Below are positions 28,574-36,458 of a stretch of DNA of 64,000 bases, one piece after another. The notes below the pieces were generated by a model. That model worked only from the letters and a program-made list of their open reading frames with translations, made no database searches and was not told the origin of the DNA. Position 1 is the first letter of the stretch, and every line of letters begins with the position of its first letter. The DNA is from Muriicola sp041358175 (lineage in GTDB: Bacteria > Bacteroidota > Bacteroidia > Flavobacteriales > Flavobacteriaceae): contig NZ_JBGKBE010000007.1 of NCBI RefSeq assembly GCF_041358175.1, positions 117,196-181,195 on the forward strand. The letters run 5' to 3'. A program made the translations under genes and the position numbers.

Positions 28574-30641
28574 CGGTTTTAACAGGCAGTTTACAGGTGT
28601 TATTGGTGCAGACATAGATATAGGTCTCCCCTTCCATATACCTGTCCTTAAACAGGGCCAGATCGCTAGATACCGGGCTACCGACAACCAGGGCACTCGG
28701 TAAAAACAGCTTGTGGAATTCTGCACTAAGCAATTCAGCTTCCTCCCCTACTGTCACGATCTCATAAAATGGATTCACCCTGGTTAAGATAAGATCTGAC
28801 CAATATGAATAGTTGTTTATGGCCTGGCCCACTCGCGCACTTACAGTCATTAACATCTGATCGGCTTTTTCCAGGTAAGCCTTGTCGTACTTGAGATGCC
28901 CCAGTAACAGGTAATTCTCCGCTACTACGGCATTGGGAGATGGAATCACCCCGTCGTCAATCTTGATGATGCTGGCGATGAGCTCATCCCCCTCATTATA
29001 GCGGAACATTCCCGAATCCTCATCTGAAAAACGGGATTCTAATTCCCCCATAAGTTTTTCAGTAAAATCGAGATAAGTAGTATCCAGTGTAACCTCATAG
29101 AGGGAAAAACTGGCCCGAGCCAGAAAAGCGTAGTCTTCCAGGAATCCCTCTTCACGAGTGCTCCCTTTTTTATAAGAGTGTAATACTTTTCCATCTGTAA
29201 ATGCGGATGACTTTAAAGATTGGAATATCACAATTGCCTTTTCCAGTAGCACCGGATCTCCAAAAGCCTTATAGGCATCTATAAAACCAGAGATCAACAA
29301 GGCATTCCAGGAGGTGATGATCTTATCATCTTTCCGTGGAGCGATACGTTCTTTTCTGGCCTCCAGCAATTCCTTATGCCAGGTATCTGTCTTGGATGAT
29401 AAATCGGCAAGGGTAATATCGTGTGCCTTTGCAAATGCAACATCGGGCTCTTCTTTAAAAAGAACATAACGATCCTCTTCCCAGGCTGCGGCAGGATTAA
29501 TGGAATAATATTCAGCAAACAACCCAAAATCGTCTCCCAATATGCTTTTTAACTCTTCTTCCTTCCAGGTATAATAGGCGCCTTCCATCCCTTCACTATC
29601 GGCGTCCATAGCCGCATAAAATCCCCCATCCGATCCCTTCATCTCCCTTTCGAGAAAAGAAATGGTCTGCAATACTGCCTTTTTATAGGCCGGCTCTTTA
29701 TACAAGGCATATGCTTTTGAATACAGGCTTAGGAGTTGTGCCTGGTCATAAAGCATTTTCTCAAAGTGAGGGACTTTCCATGAGGGGTCTGTGCTGTATC
29801 TGAAAAATCCGCCACCTACATGGTCATAGATTCCGCCCTGAAGGATCTTATCCAGGGTATTTTTTACAAAAACATCAGTTTCCAGATCATCTACAAGTCG
29901 GGCGTAATTAAGAAGGTAATTCAGGTTGGCCGGAATAATGAATTTTTCCCGCCCAAGGTTCCCGCCTTTCTCCATATCCCATTGCAGTTTCCAGGACTCC
30001 ATTGGCTTTTCCAGAAAATCATCCGGAAGGGGTTGTTCTGAGGCTACTTTTGGAATAAAATTGACTTCAGCTACTCCCTTGGCCACCCGGTTGGCGTAGT
30101 CTTCGGCCCCGGCCTTGTCGTTATTGTACTTGGCATTGACTTCACTCAGGACTTCCATCCATTGGGCCTTGGTGTGATAGGTTCCTCCATATAGCGGTTT
30201 ACCATTTGGCAAAAGGATCACATTCAGCGGCCATCCCCCGTTACCTGTCATGAGTTGTACCGCCGTCATATACACCTCGTCCACATCGGGCCGTTCTTCC
30301 CTGTCTACTTTTATATTGATAAAGTTCTCATTCATCAGCGCAGCTACCTCCTCATCTTCAAAACATTCCTCCTCCATTACGTGGCACCAATGGCAGGAGG
30401 AATACCCTATGCTTACAATGATTAGTTTTTCTTCTTCCTTAGCCTTTTCCAGAGCCTCTTCGCCCCAGGCAACCCAATCCACCGGGTTATGCGCATGCTG
30501 CAGCAGGTAAGGGCTGGTCTCATGCACCAGGGCATTGGTATAGGCGTGTTCTTCTCCTTTATCGGCCTTCTCCTTGCAAGTTGAAAAGATAAGACCAAGG
30601 ACTGTAATCAGGAGAAAAGAATAACGGTAATGCAGCTTCAT
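28530..30641 (-). CDS. Thioredoxin-domain (DUF255, YyaL/SPATA20-like) lipoprotein
   Basis: This protein of about 703 residues belongs to the YyaL/SPATA20 family. The N-terminal DUF255 thioredoxin-like domain contains HNPVDWVAWGEEAL and SCHWCHVM, a CxxC-type redox site, then FINIKVDREERPDVD and NGGWPLNVILLP. The rest is an alpha/alpha toroid like N-acylglucosamine 2-epimerase. A lipoprotein signal (ITVLGLIFSTC) is unusual for the family and places it in the envelope. I chose the ATG at 30641, which starts the signal; an upstream ATG adds 11 polar residues. Its biochemical role is unknown. Confidence 0.88.
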   Translation of the reverse strand: MKLHYRYSFLLITVLGLIFSTCKEKADKGEEHAYTNALVHETSPYLLQHAHNPVDWVAWGEEALEKAKEEEKLIIVSIGYSSCHWCHVMEEECFEDEEVAALMNENFINIKVDREERPDVDEVYMTAVQLMTGNGGWPLNVILLPNGKPLYGGTYHTKAQWMEVLSEVNAKYNNDKAGAEDYANRVAKGVAEVNFIPKVASEQPLPDDFLEKPMESWKLQWDMEKGGNLGREKFIIPANLNYLLNYARLVDDLETDVFVKNTLDKILQGGIYDHVGGGFFRYSTDPSWKVPHFEKMLYDQAQLLSLYSKAYALYKEPAYKKAVLQTISFLEREMKGSDGGFYAAMDADSEGMEGAYYTWKEEELKSILGDDFGLFAEYYSINPAAAWEEDRYVLFKEEPDVAFAKAHDITLADLSSKTDTWHKELLEARKERIAPRKDDKIITSWNALLISGFIDAYKAFGDPVLLEKAIVIFQSLKSSAFTDGKVLHSYKKGSTREEGFLEDYAFLARASFSLYEVTLDTTYLDFTEKLMGELESRFSDEDSGMFRYNEGDELIASIIKIDDGVIPSPNAVVAENYLLLGHLKYDKAYLEKADQMLMTVSARVGQAINNYSYWSDLILTRVNPFYEIVTVGEEAELLSAEFHKLFLPSALVVGSPVSSDLALFKDRYMEGETYIYVCTNNTCKLPVKTVIEGLQQLRDFQGN

Positions 30642-30687
30642 TGTAATTGTGCAGTTTGAATGACGAAAATACAATATTTACGCATCT

Positions 30688-31410
30688 TCATTCCAGCTTC
30701 TGTTTCATCATCCAGTCGTATAATGCCTCTGTCTGATAGGCTTGTATCCAGGAGTCATGGCCTACACCTTCATAGACCGTAAAAGTGACATCGTATCCCA
30801 TTTGTTTTAAAGAGGCAACCATAGCCTCGGACTCCGTAAAGGGGATGGACCTGTCCTCGGTGCCATGAAAGACCCAGATAGGCAGGTCTTTATTGATCCA
30901 GGATGCATAGGGTACAGGAGCCATACCGCAAACGACGGCCAGGGCAGCAAAGCGATCAGGGTACTGCACCGCCAGTTCCCAGGCTGCACTCCCACCCCTG
31001 CTTAGACCCGACAAGTAGATCCTTTTTGGATCCACCCGGTATTGGCTCATCACAGTGTCAAGTAATTTCATCACTGCACGAACATTCCACCATTGTTTTT
31101 TATGGGGATTCTGAGGGGCCAGCACCATAAAGGGAAACTGCTTCCCCTCGGCCAGCATTTTAGGCGGACCGTTCTTCTTTAACACCGCCAGACTATCCCC
31201 GGACTCCCCTCCCCCGTGGAGAAAAAGCAATAAGGGAAATAGTTCGCTTTCATTTTTCTCATAGGTTTCGGGAAAGTAGAGATAGTACTGCAGATTTTCC
31301 CTGATCAGGGTCTCTTCTTCCCCCTCAATGAGTTGTTTCTGGGCACTGCAGGAAGAAAATATCATCAGAAATACGCCAATTAACATCTTAATTGACAGAT
31401 TGTTGTACAT
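30688..31410 (-). CDS. Lipoprotein alpha/beta hydrolase (esterase/phospholipase-like)
   Basis: This protein of about 240 residues has a lipobox region LMIFSSC, so it is a probable envelope lipoprotein. LLLFLHGGGESGD forms the oxyanion region. YLSGLSRGGSAAWEL contains the GxSxG nucleophile. VFHGTEDRSIP and GVGHDSW give the Asp and His of a catalytic triad. It resembles the PHB-depolymerase/feruloyl-esterase-like peptidases common in Bacteroidota; the ester substrate is unknown. The start could be any of three close Met codons (31425, 31410, 31386); I chose the one giving a Lys before the hydrophobic core. Confidence 0.82.
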   Translation of the reverse strand: MYNNLSIKMLIGVFLMIFSSCSAQKQLIEGEEETLIRENLQYYLYFPETYEKNESELFPLLLFLHGGGESGDSLAVLKKNGPPKMLAEGKQFPFMVLAPQNPHKKQWWNVRAVMKLLDTVMSQYRVDPKRIYLSGLSRGGSAAWELAVQYPDRFAALAVVCGMAPVPYASWINKDLPIWVFHGTEDRSIPFTESEAMVASLKQMGYDVTFTVYEGVGHDSWIQAYQTEALYDWMMKQKLE

Positions 31411-31467
31411 CTTTATAGATTCCATTTTTTACTAATCGTTTAATCGTTAAATAAGCCCGTTCCACAT

Positions 31468-33633
31468 TCACAATCTAAAGTTATAGCGCACTTTTAGCAA
31501 GATCTGTTCATTCTGAAGCGTCCACCGGTCGGTTATGTCATTAAATGTATTGTGGTTAAAGACAAGGAATACATCTCCTAAAGGTGAAAATATCCAGTGA
31601 ATACGCGCATTGATCCCCAATATCCTGCTGTCTGTGTCGTACTGAACATAACTGTTGAGTTGCAGGTCTGATGTAACATTAAAACGAATCCGTGTGCCTA
31701 TCAGGGTTTGATCAAAATCCCCGAAGGGCAGCCTGCCTATATTCCTCAAGCCATTAAATTCGAACCCGAGTAAAGAAGTGGGATTCCAGTTTAATTCCAG
31801 CTCCAGTTCATCCAGGGTACCGTCATAAAAACTTCCAAACCACCAGGTAGCCTGTCCGCTTAAGCGTCTCTTTGGCGCAAACTCGATCTCCATCCTGTAC
31901 CTCATAAAATTATATTTGCCTTCAGGAATGATCACATTATCTGCAATTTCAAAAGGCACCAGAATATTTTCCCCTGCAGGCCTCACATTCATTTCAATGC
32001 GATCCCCACTTTCCATTTGCCAGTTTATCGGTGCTGTAAAAACACTATAGGACTGCCATTCTTCCCCTATGCCTTTGATATAAGTGAGAAAGAATTGATA
32101 AAACATCTGCCTCACCAATGGCCATTCAGGCCTGGGGGCGTAGATAGAGCCTATCCTCAGAGAGTGAATGCCCTTTCGCGGAACAAAGCCTAGGGAAGGG
32201 TCAAAGAATTCACCGATCCGCGCATAGGTTAAGGAAAGGTCCCATTTATCATTGGGGTAGTCTACCTTAAAACCGAAAGCGGAGCGATCGTCACTAAGAT
32301 CCTCCCGGTCTGTATAGAGTGCCCAGGCACCGGCAATGAAGTTTTTGTTTCCATTAAAACGGGTGGTCTGGTAGGTGAAATCGAGGCCCGACATAAAACT
32401 ACCCTCCCTCCCTGATGGATCCCCAAAAGAGGTGATCATGCCCACCGTACTTTCTTTAAAAACATTCTGACGAACACGCATTACCCCCATGGTGGTAGCG
32501 TCGTAGGAGGTGCCGTCGTCCTCAAAGGAGTTTGTTCTTATCCCCAGGCCCCCGAAGGCCGTATTCCCTATTCTGCCGTTTATTTTACCCCCGAACATAA
32601 TGGGGACCTGACTACTCCCAAAGAGCCCGATCCTCCTGCTGAAAAAGGGGAGAACGGTCCTGTTTCCAGTTCCAAAACCAAATTCAAATATGTCGGAGCC
32701 TTCGAGAAAGAATGTCCTTTTTTCAGGAAAGAAGAGCGGAAAGCGAGTGAGGTTGGTCTGACGGGTGTCTACCTCTGTTTCTGCAAAGTCGGTATTTACG
32801 GTAAGCGTAGCCAGCACATTGGCACCCAATCTCTGACTGGCATCCAGGCTTGTGGCCATATCTACCACTGCGGCCCCGTCTTCCCCAACCTTATTCATGG
32901 CCCCCACAAGGGAGGGCCTGATATTAGCGCCTATTCCATAGTTGAAAACCGGTAGGTTGGTGAGTAAGCCGGCCCTGCTGGTCTGCCCGAAGAATTGATC
33001 CCGCTGTACATTGGCCCATCGGATGGTCTCCTGATTTCTTTGAATGCGCCTTTCCACATTAAACCCCCATTCATTGAGGCTTTTATCAAAATAGATGCTT
33101 TGGATGGGCAGACGGATCTCTGCCACCCATCCCTCTTCATTAATACTTGTTCGGGCTTCCCAGATAGCGTCCCAGTCCTCATTCTCAGACTCGCCCCTGT
33201 TGGAGACCAGGGCATCGTAACGCGCTGCATTGGCATTCACAGCCAGGATATACCCAGATTGGCCGTCAAGGAAAGGATCTATCACGACTTTTACGTGGTC
33301 TTCTTCGGATATATCCGTATCCCTAAGCTTGGAGAAACGTACAATCTTATCGGGTTCGGGATCAAAGCATTGGATTCCAATGACCACGGCTCTTTCATCG
33401 ACCAGTACCCTTACCAGGGTACGGGCAGAGGGAGTACCTTTTTCCTCAGGGACCGTTGTAAGAAAGCTATCAAGCACAGGTGCATTCTTCCATTCCTCCT
33501 CATCGAGCAGGCCGTCAATCCTGATCTCTCTTTCAAATCTCCCGGCCGCCAGCGAGGGTCTAGCCTCCACCTGAGCCTGCAGAATACTGCTAAAGAGTGC
33601 GAAGAAAAAAATAAAAAAGAGATTTCGGAACAC
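31468..33633 (-). CDS. DUF5916 protein with N-terminal CBM9-like domain
   Basis: This 721-residue exported protein has a signal peptide ending ILQAQ. Residues about 30-220 match the carbohydrate-binding family 9-like domain (IRIDGLLDEEEWKNAPVLD, then WGFNVERRIQRNQE). The rest is a DUF5916 beta-barrel with FPEKRTFFLEGSDIFEFGFG, PFFSRRIG and a C-terminal strand ending RYNFRL. It is probably an outer-membrane protein; no function is proven. A second member of the family is encoded at 51.1 kb. Confidence 0.88.
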   Translation of the reverse strand: MFRNLFFIFFFALFSSILQAQVEARPSLAAGRFEREIRIDGLLDEEEWKNAPVLDSFLTTVPEEKGTPSARTLVRVLVDERAVVIGIQCFDPEPDKIVRFSKLRDTDISEEDHVKVVIDPFLDGQSGYILAVNANAARYDALVSNRGESENEDWDAIWEARTSINEEGWVAEIRLPIQSIYFDKSLNEWGFNVERRIQRNQETIRWANVQRDQFFGQTSRAGLLTNLPVFNYGIGANIRPSLVGAMNKVGEDGAAVVDMATSLDASQRLGANVLATLTVNTDFAETEVDTRQTNLTRFPLFFPEKRTFFLEGSDIFEFGFGTGNRTVLPFFSRRIGLFGSSQVPIMFGGKINGRIGNTAFGGLGIRTNSFEDDGTSYDATTMGVMRVRQNVFKESTVGMITSFGDPSGREGSFMSGLDFTYQTTRFNGNKNFIAGAWALYTDREDLSDDRSAFGFKVDYPNDKWDLSLTYARIGEFFDPSLGFVPRKGIHSLRIGSIYAPRPEWPLVRQMFYQFFLTYIKGIGEEWQSYSVFTAPINWQMESGDRIEMNVRPAGENILVPFEIADNVIIPEGKYNFMRYRMEIEFAPKRRLSGQATWWFGSFYDGTLDELELELNWNPTSLLGFEFNGLRNIGRLPFGDFDQTLIGTRIRFNVTSDLQLNSYVQYDTDSRILGINARIHWIFSPLGDVFLVFNHNTFNDITDRWTLQNEQILLKVRYNFRL

Positions 33634-33694
33634 CAGGTAATTTCATGAAAAATTGAAACTAAAGATACGGGAATCTGCCCTAAATATGGATGTA

Positions 33695-34825
33695 TTATTT
33701 GAGCTGTTTTTCGGCAAAATCGGCTGCGGCGTTTACCACATTGGCATAACTATGCTTAAGTGCTTCTTCTAAATTGGGCATGTCACGGGATACGGAAACC
33801 CAGTAGGCCAGACCTAATTTTTTAGCAGTGCTTTCGGAGATATCAATGATCCCACAAAAAGCAGCAACCGGAATTCCAAATTTATTAGCTGAATCAAGGA
33901 CTCCCTGTATGGCTTTGCCCGACAAGGTCTGATCATCCAGTTTTCCCTCCCCGGTAATAATCCAGTCGGCCCCTTTTACTTTGCTGTCAAAATCTGCCAG
34001 GTCTTTGACCATCTCAATCCCCGAGACGAGTTCCGCATTGAGGAAAACGCAGGCGGCAGCACCCATTCCACCGGCGGCTCCTGCCCCGGTTATTCCCTGT
34101 ACGTCTATATTAAAATGACTTTCAAGAACCTTGGCAAAACTTCTCAATCCTTTATCCAATTCTACTATATCTGTATCAGATGCCCCCTTTTGCCTGGCAA
34201 AGACATGAGCTGCCCCGCTGGGACCGTAGAATGGGTTGGTCACATCGCAGGCTACCTTAAAAAGTACATGCTTTAGTTCAGGGATCACCCCAGAGGTATC
34301 AATGCTGGCAACATGGAGGAGATTAGCTCCAACCGGACTAAGGGTCTTTCCATACTCGTCTAAAAATTGAAAACCCATGGCAGTGGCCATCCCCATTCCG
34401 GCATCATTGGTGGCACTGCCCCCAATACCCAGAATGATCTCCTTAGCTCCTTTGCTAATGGCATCTGCTATTAGTTGTCCTGTCCCCAGGGTTGTGGTTC
34501 TCATACAGTTCCTTTCATGGTCCTGCAATACCTTAAGACCCGAAGCTTCGGCCATTTCGATATATGCCGTTGCAGAGTCTGGTGAATAGAGGTAGGATGC
34601 CTGTATTGATCTGAATAAGGGGTCGTTTACGGTTACTAAAAAGGTATCGGCATTGAGGTAATATCGAACCACTTCGATGGTGCCGTCGCCTCCATCGGCC
34701 AGAGGTAATCTGATTATTTCAACTTCCGAATATACCTTTCGCAATCCGGTCTCAAAGGCTTCACAAAATTCCATACCTGTGAGGGAACCTTTAAACTTAT
34801 CCGGGGCAAGCGCAAACTTCTTCAT
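33695..34825 (-). CDS. Glycerate kinase (GarK/GlxK type)
   Basis: This 376-residue cytoplasmic kinase opens with KFALAPDKFKGSLTG, then RLPLADGGDGTIEV. GIGGSATNDAGMGMATAMGF is the glycine-rich family signature, and DWIITGEGKLDDQTLSGKA lies in the C-terminal part. It phosphorylates D-glycerate, usually to 2-phosphoglycerate in this family, feeding lower glycolysis. No glyoxylate or hydroxypyruvate pathway genes are adjacent, so the source of glycerate is not evident. Upstream on the minus strand is a 204-bp divergent region with a TTGTCA/TGACAA inverted repeat. Confidence 0.93.
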   Translation of the reverse strand: MKKFALAPDKFKGSLTGMEFCEAFETGLRKVYSEVEIIRLPLADGGDGTIEVVRYYLNADTFLVTVNDPLFRSIQASYLYSPDSATAYIEMAEASGLKVLQDHERNCMRTTTLGTGQLIADAISKGAKEIILGIGGSATNDAGMGMATAMGFQFLDEYGKTLSPVGANLLHVASIDTSGVIPELKHVLFKVACDVTNPFYGPSGAAHVFARQKGASDTDIVELDKGLRSFAKVLESHFNIDVQGITGAGAAGGMGAAACVFLNAELVSGIEMVKDLADFDSKVKGADWIITGEGKLDDQTLSGKAIQGVLDSANKFGIPVAAFCGIIDISESTAKKLGLAYWVSVSRDMPNLEEALKHSYANVVNAAADFAEKQLK

Positions 34826-34920
34826 AGGACAAAAAGCTTAGAAGGACGTATTAGTTTCAATCTATCCATCGCATTAAAATAATCAATAGTTGGATAGACT
34901 CGATAAAAAGAATAGATCAA

Positions 34921-34940
34921 TTGTCATGGCAGCCTGACAA
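34921..34940. promoter_or_regulatory. Imperfect palindrome in the glycerate-kinase/35-kb divergent region
   Basis: TTGTCA and TGACAA flank an 8-base GC-rich centre that is itself partly symmetrical (GGC/GCC). The site lies about 95 bases upstream of the glycerate kinase start and 90 bases upstream of the plus-strand gene. It could be an operator; no regulator gene adjoins it. Confidence 0.35.
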
Positions 34941-34969
34941 TTATCATTTTAACCTCCATGTATAAGTTG

Positions 34970-35017
34970 TAATTTGAATTATCGCCTTGAACTGGAGGCG
35001 TATTATAGTTTGAATTA
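34970..35017 (+). repeat. Pair of 12-bp direct repeats upstream of the 35-kb gene
   Basis: TAATTTGAATTA (34970-34981) recurs as TAGTTTGAATTA (35006-35017), 36 bases apart, with one mismatch. The second copy ends 12 bases before the start codon. Each resembles a -10 element one T short, so they may be weak promoters or paired regulator sites. Confidence 0.4.
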
Positions 35018-35029
35018 AAAATTACGGTC

Positions 35030-35443
35030 ATGAAAAAAATTGGTATCTGGATCGATAAGGAAAAGGTACATATCGTCACCTTGGAGGGAGAAAAAGAGCA
35101 CTTTAAAACGATAGCATCAGAACTGGAATCGTTTAATGTACGCGGGGGATCGCGTTCCAAGACCCGCTGGGGCCCGCAACAGGTGGTTCATGACAGCAAG
35201 TATCTGGAGCGGGAGAAGCATCAGATGCGGGATTATTTTACAAATCTGGCCAACGCAATAAAAAGTGCGGATGTGATATCAGTTTTCGGACCCGCAGAGG
35301 TGAAGGAAAAATTTGCCAAAGAATTGTCTGAAAAGTATCCTGAAATAGCGGCTAAAGTAAAGACGGTTGATACAGCCGATAGTATGACAGATAATCAGGT
35401 GAAGGCCATGGTAAAGGAGCATTTTGGATGGGAAAGGCCTTAA
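35030..35443 (+). CDS. Small cytoplasmic protein, possibly release-factor-like (BaeRF/eRF1-like fold)
   Basis: This 137-residue protein has no signal peptide or membrane segment. It opens with KKIGIWIDKEKVHIVTLEGE, a two-strand start like the bacterial/archaeal release-factor-like and host-attachment families. A basic stretch RGGSRSKTRWGPQ follows near residue 40, and VISVFGPAEVKEKFAKEL lies near residue 85, where peptide-release proteins have a strand-helix unit. No GGQ peptidyl-hydrolysis motif is visible, so true release activity is unlikely. The family assignment is tentative. It stands alone, with direct repeats upstream and a hairpin downstream. Confidence 0.55.
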   Translation: MKKIGIWIDKEKVHIVTLEGEKEHFKTIASELESFNVRGGSRSKTRWGPQQVVHDSKYLEREKHQMRDYFTNLANAIKSADVISVFGPAEVKEKFAKELSEKYPEIAAKVKTVDTADSMTDNQVKAMVKEHFGWERP

Positions 35444-35486
35444 GGCCAGAATATTCAGAAGGCTGTGTTATAGATAATGAAAAGAA

Positions 35487-35510
35487 GAAAGTCCACTAGG
35501 GTGGACTTTC
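35487..35510. terminator. Hairpin between convergent genes, possible bidirectional terminator
   Basis: A perfect 10-bp stem (GAAAGTCCAC at 35487-35496, GTGGACTTTC at 35501-35510) with a 4-base loop lies between the convergent 35-kb gene and the lipoprotein gene. The minus-strand side is followed by a T-rich run (TTCTTCTTTTC); the plus side lacks a clean T run. It most likely terminates the minus-strand transcript. Confidence 0.65.
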
Positions 35511-35564
35511 CTCGAATAAGTATTGGTTTGCTGAATAAATTCTGAGTAATACTACTCCAGACCA

Positions 35565-36266
35565 TTAAAGTCCCCGGATCTTAAAATTCATCCCTCCATT
35601 TTGCTTAAAGAGACTAGTGACCTTTAATTTCTTTTCTGTAGTGGGTTCTACACAATCCCAGGTCAGGAGATCGATATCCAGGTTCCGCACTGCATCATCC
35701 ACCCATGTTGTGATCTGCATATTATTAGCAGAAGAAGGCTCAACAAAAGTGTAGTAATCAAAATCCACAAAGGGATCGTCGGTGATGAGTTCGTATGTGC
35801 CTTTTAGGTTGATGTGAAGGTTGCCTCTGAATTTATCCATACAGAGGTTAGAATAGATAAGATCCCATTCAGGGAGGGCGTATACTTCCACGGCGAAATC
35901 TTTAGAATGCCCAATGAACTGGGCTTCTCCATTAGGCAGTAAATGCACGTCTATAGGCGAGCGGTAAAAACCATTCTCATCGATCTCATAGACACAGACC
36001 GCGTTCTTATCGTCCCATCCACAGGCAGCATAGTCTGCCCCATTTTTGATAAAGACCACCCCATTACCGTTGCCTTTGGCTGTGTTTCGGGCATTGACAA
36101 AGGCCGCCAGGGACTGCCTGCCACTTTCGGTAGCAAGCATGCCTGCCAGGGGGTGCTTAGTTTGCAGAGTTTGCATGTCATTTAATTGAAGGTCGGATTC
36201 TTCTTCTGTTGAACAGGAAAAAAAGAAGAAAATTGTAAACAGTGAAATCAGTGCTTTAGTTTTCAT
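35565..36266 (-). CDS. Hypothetical lipoprotein
   Basis: This 233-residue protein has a clear lipoprotein signal (LFTIFFFFSC). TEEES follows the Cys, and these acidic residues fit a Bacteroidota surface-export signal. I do not recognise the family. The mature part has GNGVVFIKNGADYAACGWDD near residue 75 and several aromatic, acidic segments with four Cys residues. It ends with an amyloid-like strand segment. A 192-bp gap separates it from the divergent AraC/TPR regulator, which might control it. Confidence 0.7.
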   Translation of the reverse strand: MKTKALISLFTIFFFFSCSTEEESDLQLNDMQTLQTKHPLAGMLATESGRQSLAAFVNARNTAKGNGNGVVFIKNGADYAACGWDDKNAVCVYEIDENGFYRSPIDVHLLPNGEAQFIGHSKDFAVEVYALPEWDLIYSNLCMDKFRGNLHINLKGTYELITDDPFVDFDYYTFVEPSSANNMQITTWVDDAVRNLDIDLLTWDCVEPTTEKKLKVTSLFKQNGGMNFKIRGL

Positions 36267-36458
36267 AATGCGAGTGTTTTTAAGGTTGTGAATTAAAGTT
36301 CCCTAAAAACAGAAAAAGAGCATTTTAACCATGTGGCGGATGCTTTAAAATTTTTTTTAAGGTTTTAAATTATGATGTCATTCACTTTCAATGAGTTACA
36401 TTTTTATTAATCAGCCGAATCCCTTAACTTTAATAGGTACCTAATTTACTTCTACCTC

